DNA of 64,000 bases, from positions 322,097 through 386,096 of the forward strand of contig NZ_JANURN010000001.1 in the NCBI RefSeq assembly GCF_030249855.1, read 5' to 3'. Below, piece after piece: positions 9,032 through 17,030 of this stretch. This DNA comes from Helicobacter_B zhangjianzhongii. GTDB lineage: Bacteria; Campylobacterota; Campylobacteria; Campylobacterales; Helicobacteraceae. Numbering within the stretch: position 1 is the stretch's first letter; each line of letters starts with the position of its first letter. The position numbers and the translations under genes were made by a program. The notes beneath the pieces were generated by a model, which saw only the letters and a list, made by a program, of their open reading frames with translations, was not told where the DNA came from and ran no database searches.

Positions 9032-9644
9032 CTTATCCACTACTTTTACCAGCGGGCATAGCGTGGGGACTAGAATCTACATTATCCACGGCTTTGACTC
9101 GAATCCCAATAAGAATTGGTTCCAATGGCTAGTTGGAGAGCTTGTTGGGCGTGATATTTATGCTAAGGTGCTATGCCTACCTACTCCAGAAAATCCAAAT
9201 CCTAGCGAATGGACACGGGCTATTTCCGCGCAGGTGTGTGGTGATGGGGAGCTTGATGAGCGTGTTTATTTTGTCGCTCATAGTTTGGGCTGTATAGCTA
9301 CTTTGCGCTTTATTGAGAGTTTGGATTCTAGTGTGCGTGTTGGTGGCGTGGTGCTTGTCTCTGGATTTTGTGAAGAGCTGCCGACTTTACCAGAACTTTC
9401 ATCATTTGTAGAATCCCCTTTGCAGAGCGAGAAAATCAAGCAAATCGTGCGGCATAGAGTTGTGATTAGTGCGCGTGATGATGTGATTGTGCCTTTTAGC
9501 TTGAGTGAGAATCTAGCAGAGCTAATTAGCGCGGACTTCATCGCTAGAGATCAGGGCGGGCATTTTATGGATATTGATGGATTTAGAGAGCTGCCTTTAG
9601 TATATGAGACATTGCTTGAGCAAATTCGCGCTAATAATGATTGA
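9006..9644 (+). CDS. RBBP9/YdeN-family alpha/beta hydrolase
   Basis: Predicted serine hydrolase of about 212 aa. The family start motif appears as IYIIHGFDSNPNKNWFQWL, the nucleophile elbow is AHSLG, the acid is near ARDDVIVP, and the terminal histidine is in GGHFMDIDGF, so a complete Ser-Asp-His triad is visible. The ATG used overlaps the RRM gene by 26 bases and has no clear Shine-Dalgarno. A GTG at 9063, just before the conserved region, is a reasonable alternative. Physiological substrate unknown. Confidence 0.8.
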   Translation: MKLILADHNLSTTFTSGHSVGTRIYIIHGFDSNPNKNWFQWLVGELVGRDIYAKVLCLPTPENPNPSEWTRAISAQVCGDGELDERVYFVAHSLGCIATLRFIESLDSSVRVGGVVLVSGFCEELPTLPELSSFVESPLQSEKIKQIVRHRVVISARDDVIVPFSLSENLAELISADFIARDQGGHFMDIDGFRELPLVYETLLEQIRANND

Positions 9645-9645
9645 G

Positions 9646-10194
9646 CTATTTGTTGTAAATTAGCGTTTCTAGGGCTTGTTGCGTGCTGATTGTGTGTAGC
9701 TCTTGCTGTTTGACTTGCGCACTACTAAGTCGCTTCCATACAAAGCTTTTGCCAAGGATATGGTAGCTATCTAGGGCAAAATCCAAGTGTAAATCACCAT
9801 TTGGCAGGATCCTGCCTTTTGTGTAGTAGGTCGAACCATTTTGGAAATTATATGAAGTGCCGCTGTGGAGATCTGTGCCATCTATGGCGAGATCTTGCAG
9901 AAAAATCACTTCTTTATCAAGCCGTTGTCGCAAAGTCTTATCTGGGTTATACACATCGTGTTTAGCTGGGCTGTTGTCGAGATTTTTTACGCCATAGGCA
10001 AATAGCTTGCCATTGTGAGCAAATACATACACATACCCTCCTCTAAAGTTAAGAAAATCAGGCACTTGATAGAATCCTTCTAGGCAAGATGGCAAGATCT
10101 GCTTATAAGCACACTGGCTAAAAGTGGATTCTGTGGAGGGCTGCGTAGCTATTGCATTGACACACAACAGACAAATACAAAACCACAATCGCAC
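9646..10194 (-). CDS. Exported DUF2147-like protein
   Basis: 182 aa with an N-terminal signal peptide (MRLWFCICLLCVNAIA). The C-terminal half follows the DUF2147 pattern: YNPDKTLRQRL, then GTSYNFQNGSTYYTKGRI, then LGKSFVWKRL, where family members read NPD..R.R, W..G.IYDP..GK.Y and LGR...W.R. The function of the family is not established. It is last in a tight minus-strand run behind lctP and the yhcH-like gene (5-base gap), so it is probably cotranscribed with them. It meets the alpha/beta hydrolase gene tail to tail with one base between stops and no hairpin terminator. Confidence 0.65.
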   Translation of the reverse strand: MRLWFCICLLCVNAIATQPSTESTFSQCAYKQILPSCLEGFYQVPDFLNFRGGYVYVFAHNGKLFAYGVKNLDNSPAKHDVYNPDKTLRQRLDKEVIFLQDLAIDGTDLHSGTSYNFQNGSTYYTKGRILPNGDLHLDFALDSYHILGKSFVWKRLSSAQVKQQELHTISTQQALETLIYNK

Positions 10195-10199
10195 GCTAA

Positions 10200-10709
10200 T
10201 TACAGCCTAGGATCTAGTAGATCAATGGGGACTTTTACCACGCTTTTATAGACAGATTTTGCCCCTATGGATTCTGCTCCAAGCCCACCAGAATGCACAT
10301 CATAAGGGAAAAACACTGCAAACATTCCAGCACTAAGATGAAGGGTTGAGCTGTGCTTTGGTGGGTGGTAGGTAATAAGATCTTTTTCTGCATTGTAGGG
10401 GTCTTTTATCACACAATCACTAGCCACAGCTATGGAAAATATCTCTTCGCCTTTGATGACTAGCTGCACATCGACATAGCGTTTATGTGTCTCGTAAAAT
10501 GCTTGGGAAGAGTGTTTTAGGCAGTAGGATTGCTCGATCGCAAATGCTCCAGAATCTAAATCAACTTTATGCTCACCTGTGGTAGCAAGGATACGATCAA
10601 ACTCACAACTTCCCTCTTTGCTTGCTGCAAGTAAATATGCGTAGATACCTTGCAGATCCTTGGCGGCAAACATCGCGCACATATCACTAAGCTTGCCGAT
10701 GATTGCCAT
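10200..10709 (-). CDS. YhcH/YjgK/YiaL family protein
   Basis: 169-aa cupin-like protein of the DUF386 family; YhcH members are tied to sialic-acid or other sugar use. Diagnostic stretches are the H-x-x-Y-x-D element in ETHKRYVDVQLVIKGEE and the metal-site region FAVFFPYDVHSGG near the end. The ATG is preceded by AAAGGTGG. It begins nine bases after the lactate permease stop, so it belongs to that operon; the link to lactate transport is by position only. Confidence 0.8.
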   Translation of the reverse strand: MAIIGKLSDMCAMFAAKDLQGIYAYLLAASKEGSCEFDRILATTGEHKVDLDSGAFAIEQSYCLKHSSQAFYETHKRYVDVQLVIKGEEIFSIAVASDCVIKDPYNAEKDLITYHPPKHSSTLHLSAGMFAVFFPYDVHSGGLGAESIGAKSVYKSVVKVPIDLLDPRL

Positions 10710-10718
10710 TATCCACCT

Positions 10719-12398
10719 TTATGGGATAAGCCACTGCATATAAAAAGCAATAGCGTAAGTGAAAAGCCCAATACCAATCACAAGTAAAATGGAGTATTTC
10801 ACCGTGAAGCGGAAGAGCTCGGATTCTTTCCCAGCTAGCCCCACTGCCGCACAAGCGATAGCGATACTTTGTGGGCTTATCATTTTCCCTACAACGCCGC
10901 CCACAGAGTTTGCTGCAAGGAATAGGACTTCGCTGATACCAAGCTGCTGGGCGGTTAGCTGCTGCAATGTGCCAAAGAGTAGGTTAGAGCTTGTATCGCT
11001 TCCTGTTAGGAAGACCCCTATCCAGCCAACAATAGGCGAGAAGAATGCGAAAGCATTGCCTGTTTGCGCGAGAGCTAGGGCAAGTGTAGCAGAGATCCCG
11101 CTGTAATTAGATACAAACGCAAAGCCCACGACCAAAGCGATAGTGAAAATCGCCCATTTCATTTCATTAAGCGTTTCACCAAAGGTCGCCACCGCTGTGC
11201 TAAGTTTAATGCGCAAAAGCGGGATAGTGATAAGAGCTACGATTAGGATCGATGTCCCCGTGGCGTTGATGATAGGAAGCTCAAAGAGTGATTTCACCGC
11301 CTTTGCTTCTTTGACAGCTGGCTCAACTTGGATCACTTCTTTTAGACTTGCGAAGTCAAATTTCAGCACGCTAGCAGCTAGGATTCCAGCTTCTTGTGCG
11401 ATTTCACCTGTGGAGAGCTTGCCTCCTGCACCGACAAATAAGTCTTTAAACCACCCAGCTGTCCAGATCAAAATCACGCCAATAAGTAGCACAAATGGCA
11501 GCCACGCAAGCACGATGTCTGTGGTGCTGTGTTTTTTCACCTCTAGCGTAGAGCTACTGCCCACGGATTCATCAAATTTGAAGATATTTTTAGGCTGCCA
11601 GAATCGCAAAAACACCGCCACGCAGATGATAGAGACAACTGCTGAAGCAATATCTGGCAACTCTGGTCCGCTATGCACCGCTGTCAAATACTGCACGATA
11701 GCAAAGCTTCCCCCAGCCACCAAAGCTACGGGCCAAGTCTCTTTCACACCCTTAAAGCCATTCATCAAAAATACTAAGAAAAATGGCACAAAAAGTGAGA
11801 GCGGTGGGAGCATATGCCCAGCCATCGCAGAAATCTCAATAGCAGGCACATTGACTGCCCCAGCCATCGCAGTGATCGGCACACCCACGGCACCAAATGC
11901 CACAGGCGCAGTGTTGGCTATAAGGCATAGCCCCGCGGCATAGAGCGGGCGAAGCCCAAGTCCCACAAGCAGGGCAGCGGTAATTGCCACAGGTCCGCCA
12001 AAGCCAATCGCCCCTTCCAAAAACGCGCCAAAGCAAAATCCTATCAAAATCACTTGGATTCTTTGATCTGGCGTGATAGCGATGATAGATTCTCGCAAAA
12101 TATCAAAATACCCAGATTTCACCGTGAGCTTGTAGAGAAAAATGGCAGCAATAATGATCCACGCAATGGGCCACAACCCATAAAACGCTCCATAGCCGAA
12201 GCTCCATAGAGCCTTATCCATAGGCATTTCATAGACAAAGACTGCGATGATAATCGCACTTAGCACGGTTAAGAGTCCAGCCCACTGCCCTTTAAGCTTT
12301 AGCACAAGCAGTGAGATGAAAAATACAGCGATAGGTATAAGCGCGACAAGCGCACTTAGCCAAGGATTTCCTAGTGGGTCATAGATTTGATTCCACAT
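10719..12398 (-). CDS. lctP: L-lactate permease
   Basis: Multi-spanning lactate/H+ symporter of the LctP family, 559 aa. The start MWNQIYDPLGNPWLSALVA is the classic LctP N-terminus. Family motifs include GFCFGAFLEGAIGFGGPVAI and FLTGSDTSSNLLFG, and the C-terminus has GGVVGKMISPQSIAIA. The ATG at 12398 is chosen over one 11 codons upstream because AAGGAGG lies five bases before it. It heads an operon with the yhcH-like and DUF2147 genes. Helicobacter uses lactate as a carbon and energy source. Confidence 0.94.
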   Translation of the reverse strand: MWNQIYDPLGNPWLSALVALIPIAVFFISLLVLKLKGQWAGLLTVLSAIIIAVFVYEMPMDKALWSFGYGAFYGLWPIAWIIIAAIFLYKLTVKSGYFDILRESIIAITPDQRIQVILIGFCFGAFLEGAIGFGGPVAITAALLVGLGLRPLYAAGLCLIANTAPVAFGAVGVPITAMAGAVNVPAIEISAMAGHMLPPLSLFVPFFLVFLMNGFKGVKETWPVALVAGGSFAIVQYLTAVHSGPELPDIASAVVSIICVAVFLRFWQPKNIFKFDESVGSSSTLEVKKHSTTDIVLAWLPFVLLIGVILIWTAGWFKDLFVGAGGKLSTGEIAQEAGILAASVLKFDFASLKEVIQVEPAVKEAKAVKSLFELPIINATGTSILIVALITIPLLRIKLSTAVATFGETLNEMKWAIFTIALVVGFAFVSNYSGISATLALALAQTGNAFAFFSPIVGWIGVFLTGSDTSSNLLFGTLQQLTAQQLGISEVLFLAANSVGGVVGKMISPQSIAIACAAVGLAGKESELFRFTVKYSILLVIGIGLFTYAIAFYMQWLIP

Positions 12399-12487
12399 AC
12401 TTACCTCCTTAATGATTTGAAAATGTCCCAAACTTTAGCATATTTCACAAGGTGGGACAACGCTTTAGTGTATAAAAATGTGTAGAA

Positions 12488-12506
12488 TCTTCCACAATGT
12501 GGAAGA
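12488..12506. promoter_or_regulatory. 19-bp palindrome upstream of lctP
   Basis: TCTTCCACA, one base, TGTGGAAGA: perfect 9-bp arms about 90 bases upstream of the lctP start. A one-base centre and lack of an adjacent T-run make an operator more likely than a terminator for the upstream outer-membrane gene. No regulator gene is adjacent. Confidence 0.45.
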
Positions 12507-12543
12507 AACTTAACACTTTGTCAAAAGTGGATTCTAGTGGATT

Positions 12544-14295
12544 CTACCAGCTAAAGCCCCCACCGACTTTCACAAGCAAGTAGCTAGGCACAGAAATCCC
12601 AGAGCCAGCGATCTCTTGGCTTAGGTGGAGGTTGCTCTGCACGGCTATATCTAAGAATCCAAGCAGATTGATCCCACCGGTTAAAATCATACCTTCATCG
12701 CTATTGTTGCGGAAGTCATACATCGCTCCAAGGCGCAAATCAAAATATTTAAGATCAATTAGCACCCCGCCGCCTGCCATTTGCGATTTAGGGCGCGCGA
12801 GTGAAATAGTGTCATTAGGCATTAGGTCAATATCCCCTGCTAGCACGATTTTGTCATTAAGCCAGCCATAGCTCACCCCTGCGCGTAGCTGGGTGTTGAG
12901 CTTTGTCATCGCACCGCTTTTCACATCGGTTTTAATTTTTGGCATATTGAGATTTTTTGCCACAAAGCCTAGAGTAAGATTTTTGGCAAATCGAGGGGCG
13001 TATGCTAGCCCCGCATCAATCCCAAAGGTGTGGGTCTGTGCGATCCCATCAAAAGTTGGCGTGATATTTTGGCTAATGCTATTAAAGTCCCCTTCTTTAT
13101 GATACAAATACCCTGTCCCAAAGATATATTTCGCTGCTAAGCCCACGGCAATATCGCCAAGCGGTGTTTCAAACAAATGCCCATAGCCTAAAGGCACTTC
13201 TACGATCCCCACACTTCCAGCACTTAGCTGGTGTTTTGCCTGAGCACTTAGGACAGAAGATTTATCAAAGTCTCCTTTATTTGCCGTGCCCAAGATGATA
13301 TTGCCATCGCCAAATTCGACTTTAAGCTCACTGCTTCCGTTTTGGATAATGATTTGATTATGCGTAGGGTCGATTCTAGCGGTAGCACTCATATACGCAC
13401 TAGGCATAAGCCCAAAACTTATCGTCCCACGCGATTTTTTGGAGCCGATGTTGATCACTACGCCATTTTGTGTGCTTAGAGAAAAGTCATTTTTATTGAT
13501 CATTTCATTAAGCGTGGTCATATCTTTGACAAAGCGATTAAGTGAAGGGTCATTGCTTGTCATAAGTGTGAAGCCGCCCATATTTTGCAAGAGAGAATCT
13601 AAACTCATATCCCCCTTTTGCGCAGAGTCCAAAAGCCCGCCGATATTCTCTGGCGTAAGCCCATCGACAAGCCCTTCTAGCAGCCCCAAAGAGCCGGATT
13701 GATCAGGGTGCTTTTGCGCAGTGTCTTTAATGGATTCTTGCAAGTCGTGCTTAATGTCCTCAAGGGCTTCTGGGTGCTTTTGTAGCTCTTGTAGAATCTG
13801 CTCGGTGGTTTGTCCGCTTCCGGGTGTAATGGTTATACCATTTTTATTGGCGACATCTTCGAGGTATTTATTCATCGTGTTTTCATCTTTCATACCCATA
13901 CCCTCTAGCACTTCGCCAAAAATCCCTAGATTGCCCGGGTCAAACTTCTTCGCTCCTGCTGCACGGAATCCTGTCCCTGCTTGTATCGTTACTGCGCCGC
14001 TAAAGAGATCTGCTAGCTTGTTTGGCATATTTTGGAGATTTTCTACATCAATAGAAGCGGCACGCGAGAGATTGGTCTCTTTATAGCCTAGCCCAAAGCT
14101 ATAGGCAAAGCCGGATTTTTTGTTCATCGCAAGGAGGGCTGGGTTGTAATACAAAGCCCATTGTGAGTTTTTGAGCGCGACCCCGGCTCCACCAATCCCA
14201 GCAGAGATATTGCCCATTTGTCCAAACTCTAGCGCACTAAGGGTGCTAGAGCCTAGCAGAAGTGATGTGATAAGTGATAAGTTAGAGAGCTTCAT
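12544..14295 (-). CDS. TraF/FadL-like outer-membrane beta-barrel protein
   Basis: 583 aa. A signal peptide ends near LLLGSSTLSA. The mature start, GNISAGIGGAGVALKNSQWA followed by YYNPALLA, is typical of the TraF_2/FadL-like barrel group in which a glycine-rich N-terminus precedes a beta-barrel. Residues about 120-270 form an insert rich in charged helical sequence (EQILQELQKHPEALEDIK). The C-terminal half is strand-like and ends in an aromatic residue (VKVGGGFSW), as in barrel proteins. AAGGAG stands five bases before the ATG. TraF naming in this family does not imply conjugation; the substrate is unknown. Confidence 0.7.
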   Translation of the reverse strand: MKLSNLSLITSLLLGSSTLSALEFGQMGNISAGIGGAGVALKNSQWALYYNPALLAMNKKSGFAYSFGLGYKETNLSRAASIDVENLQNMPNKLADLFSGAVTIQAGTGFRAAGAKKFDPGNLGIFGEVLEGMGMKDENTMNKYLEDVANKNGITITPGSGQTTEQILQELQKHPEALEDIKHDLQESIKDTAQKHPDQSGSLGLLEGLVDGLTPENIGGLLDSAQKGDMSLDSLLQNMGGFTLMTSNDPSLNRFVKDMTTLNEMINKNDFSLSTQNGVVINIGSKKSRGTISFGLMPSAYMSATARIDPTHNQIIIQNGSSELKVEFGDGNIILGTANKGDFDKSSVLSAQAKHQLSAGSVGIVEVPLGYGHLFETPLGDIAVGLAAKYIFGTGYLYHKEGDFNSISQNITPTFDGIAQTHTFGIDAGLAYAPRFAKNLTLGFVAKNLNMPKIKTDVKSGAMTKLNTQLRAGVSYGWLNDKIVLAGDIDLMPNDTISLARPKSQMAGGGVLIDLKYFDLRLGAMYDFRNNSDEGMILTGGINLLGFLDIAVQSNLHLSQEIAGSGISVPSYLLVKVGGGFSW

Positions 14296-14352
14296 TCTAT
14301 CTCCTTAGATTCTAGGGGTGGATTTGTCAAATCGTTCATTTAGCGCAAAGTT

Positions 14353-15747
14353 TTAAGCAATAAATGAGCCACTATCGACATTGCGCTCTTTTAGGATCTC
14401 GGCGACCAAAAATGCAAGCTCGATTGCCTGCGTGGCATTGAGTCTAGGATCACATTGTGTAGAGTAGCAAGTCGCTAGATTTGCTTCAGTGATAGCTTGT
14501 GAGCCACCTACGCATTCTGTAACATCTGCGCCGGTCATTTCTAGGTGGATTCCGCCTGCGATACTGCCACAAGCCTTATGGATAGCAAAAAAGCTTTTAA
14601 CCTCGCTTAGGATTTTATCAAACGCGCGTGTTTTGTAGCCATTGCTAGCTTTGATTGTGTTGCCGTGCATTGGATCGCAGCTCCACAAAATCGCGCGCCC
14701 TTCTCTATGCACACTCTCCAAAAGCTTGGGGAAGTTTTTTTCTATCAAATCTGCTCCCATACGCACGATGAGATTGAGTCTGCCTTGCTCATTGCGTGGG
14801 TTTAGAATATCACAGATCCCTAGGATCTCATCTTTTGTCGCATTGGGACCGATTTTTACGCCCACAGGGTTCTCCACGCCACGCAAAAACTCCAAATGCG
14901 CTCCGTGAAGATCGCGCGTGCGCTCACCTATCCATAGCATATGTGCGCTGCAGTCATACCATTTGCCGCTTAGACTATCTTGCCGCACAAGCTGTTCTTC
15001 GTAGTTTAGTAGCAGGGCTTCGTGGCTTGTGTAGAACTCTGTGGTTTTCAGTGTGGGGGTGTTGCTAGAGTTGATCCCGCAAGCATTCATAAAGCCTAGG
15101 GCTTGGGTTATGGACTCTGCTAGCTCTTCATATTTCTGCCCTAGCGGATTAGACTTGACAAAGTCGAGATTCCAGCGATGCACTTCATTAAGATCTGCTA
15201 GCCCACCGCTAGCAAAAGCGCGCAGGAGATTGAGTGTGGCAGAGCTTTGGTGATAGGCTTGTAGCATTCTTTGTGGGCTTGGCTCTCTGGCATTATCATC
15301 AAAGGCTAGGGCATTGATAATATCGCCGCGGTAGCTTGGCAGACTCTCGCCATTAACCTCTTCAAAATCCGCGCTTCTAGGCTTGGCAAACTGCCCTGCC
15401 ATACGACCGACTTTGATGATAGGGCAGCTCCCTGCAAATGTCAAAATCGCGCCCATTTGGATAATGAGCTTAAACAAATCGCGTATCCCAGAGCCACTAA
15501 ACTGCGAGAAGCTCTCCGCGCAATCGCCCCCTTGCAGCAAAAATGCCTTGCCTTGCTGGGCTTGGGCGAAGCGGGCTTTGAGCATTCTTGCTTCTCCGGC
15601 AAAGACTAGCGGCGGGTAGGATGCTAGCTCTTTTTCAGTGGATTCTAGTGCGGCAGTGTCTTTATAGATAGGCACTTGCTTAATGGGAAAGCTACGCCAA
15701 GAGCGTCTGTCCCAAGCTTTTGTGTGAGACTGTGTTTGCTGCGCCAT
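14353..15747 (-). CDS. Class II 3-deoxy-7-phosphoheptulonate (DAHP) synthase
   Basis: First enzyme of the shikimate pathway, condensing PEP and erythrose-4-phosphate. At 464 aa it is the plant/Mycobacterium/Helicobacter type II form, not the E. coli AroFGH type. Characteristic motifs are LQGGDCAESF, KVGRMAGQFAKPRS, WIGERTRDLHGAHLEFLRG, GVKIGPNATKDEI and the metal-site region GGIHLEMTGADVTECVGG. The N-terminus is short relative to the mycobacterial enzyme, which carries extra regulatory helices. The gene stands alone on the minus strand with AAGG before the ATG. Confidence 0.95.
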   Translation of the reverse strand: MAQQTQSHTKAWDRRSWRSFPIKQVPIYKDTAALESTEKELASYPPLVFAGEARMLKARFAQAQQGKAFLLQGGDCAESFSQFSGSGIRDLFKLIIQMGAILTFAGSCPIIKVGRMAGQFAKPRSADFEEVNGESLPSYRGDIINALAFDDNAREPSPQRMLQAYHQSSATLNLLRAFASGGLADLNEVHRWNLDFVKSNPLGQKYEELAESITQALGFMNACGINSSNTPTLKTTEFYTSHEALLLNYEEQLVRQDSLSGKWYDCSAHMLWIGERTRDLHGAHLEFLRGVENPVGVKIGPNATKDEILGICDILNPRNEQGRLNLIVRMGADLIEKNFPKLLESVHREGRAILWSCDPMHGNTIKASNGYKTRAFDKILSEVKSFFAIHKACGSIAGGIHLEMTGADVTECVGGSQAITEANLATCYSTQCDPRLNATQAIELAFLVAEILKERNVDSGSFIA

Positions 15748-15809
15748 TTCATAACCTTAGATTCTAAAAGTGGATTCTAGTGCTAAAAGTGAGTGTGTAT
15801 TGTAGCACA

Positions 15810-16595
15810 CTAGAATCTATACTGCACAAGTAGTGAGATAGACATCAGCACAAAGACCACCACTACCATAAGCCGCACGAGTTTTGCACCTTTTTGTAAT
15901 GCGAGCTTTGAGCCTAGATAGCCACCAAGCATATTACACGCGATAAGCGGAAGAGCGAGCAGGTAGATCACACTGCCTCCTAGGATAAAGGCGATTAAGC
16001 TGCCAAGCCCAGAGCCTAGGTTGATAAGCTTCGCGCAGCCGCTTGCATAGAGCAGATCCATACGCAATATCGCGTAAAATCCCAGTATGAGAAAGCTCCC
16101 CGTCCCCGGACCAAAGTAGCCATCATAAAAGCCTATGCCAAGTGATAAAAGTGGCGTGATGAGAAAAATGTCTTTTGAGCAAAAGTGGATTCTACCTTGA
16201 TGAAACCTTTTAGGCATAAGCGCGAGCAGTGCGGCTAGGGGGAGCAGAAGCAAAATGATGTTTTTAAGCGTGTTGTCGCTTGTGAGTAGCACGACTTTTG
16301 AGCCGATATACGCGCCAAGAGTGGAAAAGACAATACCCACTAGCACGATACGCCATAAAACTTTCTTGTGTGTGATGAAATTCCAGCTTGCAATCGCTGT
16401 GCCAAAGACTACGATAAATTTATTTGTCCCAAGTGCTAGATGAGGTGGGATCCCTGCTAGAAGCAAGCTAGGCGTGGAGATGAAGCCCCCACCCCCAGCG
16501 ATAGAATCCACAAAGCCAGAGATGAAAAATGCCACACATAGCACAAGCAGCACCCACTCCCACTGCGCTCCAAGATATAGGCTAAAATCTAGCAT
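15810..16595 (-). CDS. TSUP (TauE/SafE) family membrane transporter
   Basis: 261-aa inner-membrane permease of the TauE/SafE (4-toluene sulfonate uptake) family, often exporters of sulfur-containing or organic anions. The family signature appears as FISGFVDSIAGGGGFISTPS followed by LALGTNKF, repeated in the second half as GFYDGYFGPGTGSFLILGF. About eight hydrophobic segments are visible. The ATG at 16595 is chosen because AGGAG lies five bases before it; the frame also has a GTG two codons upstream. Substrate cannot be told from sequence. Confidence 0.88.
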   Translation of the reverse strand: MLDFSLYLGAQWEWVLLVLCVAFFISGFVDSIAGGGGFISTPSLLLAGIPPHLALGTNKFIVVFGTAIASWNFITHKKVLWRIVLVGIVFSTLGAYIGSKVVLLTSDNTLKNIILLLLPLAALLALMPKRFHQGRIHFCSKDIFLITPLLSLGIGFYDGYFGPGTGSFLILGFYAILRMDLLYASGCAKLINLGSGLGSLIAFILGGSVIYLLALPLIACNMLGGYLGSKLALQKGAKLVRLMVVVVFVLMSISLLVQYRF

Positions 16596-16658
16596 CAACA
16601 CTCCTAGAATCCATTATGTTAGCTTGCAATTTGTGATAGAGATTGTCATAGACTTTGC

Positions 16659-16664
16659 TATAAT
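16659..16664 (+). promoter_or_regulatory. Putative -10 box of gatC
   Basis: TATAAT in an extended TGCTATAAT context, 60 bases upstream of the gatC start, between divergent genes. Confidence 0.5.
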
Positions 16665-16723
16665 CGCGATTTTGGATTCTAGCCTATTTTAGCTGAATGG
16701 GCGTTTATTATAAGGAGTGTGTG

Positions 16724-16999
16724 ATGATGATTGATGAGTTGCTTTTAGGGAAGTTGCAGAAGCTTGCGATGATTGATTTAAGCCAAGAAGAAGCCGCAGA
16801 GGTGGCGAGCAATCTTAATGAGATTTTGAGCTTTATCGATAATCTCTCAAGTATCAATACTGATGATATAGCTTTAAGCACCAATGCCAAGACCCCCTTG
16901 CGCGATGATGTGCCTAAAGATTCTAATGTCGCTTTAAATGTGCTAGAAAATGCCCCTAAAGCTCTAGATGGGTTTTTCATCGTGCCAAAGATTATCTAG
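16724..16999 (+). CDS. gatC: Asp/Glu-tRNA(Asn/Gln) amidotransferase subunit C
   Basis: 91-aa GatC, the small subunit that stabilises GatA in the amidotransferase making Gln-tRNA and Asn-tRNA by transamidation. Family stretches are LQKLAMIDLSQEEAAEVASN, LNEILSFIDNL and the end NAPKALDGFFIVPKII. AAGGAG precedes a double ATG; the first (16724) is used. gatA and gatB are not in the window, in line with their scattered placement in Helicobacter. uvrA follows 31 bases later and may be cotranscribed. Confidence 0.92.
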   Translation: MMIDELLLGKLQKLAMIDLSQEEAAEVASNLNEILSFIDNLSSINTDDIALSTNAKTPLRDDVPKDSNVALNVLENAPKALDGFFIVPKII

Positions 17000-17030
17000 T
17001 AGCCTAGAATCCACTTTTGTAGAGAATACT

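Noticed and set aside
11143..11943. Long open frame on the plus strand opposite lctP
   Set aside because: It lies wholly antisense to a strongly supported permease gene, has no Shine-Dalgarno, and its translation is the biased Ser/Ala-rich type expected of a shadow frame.
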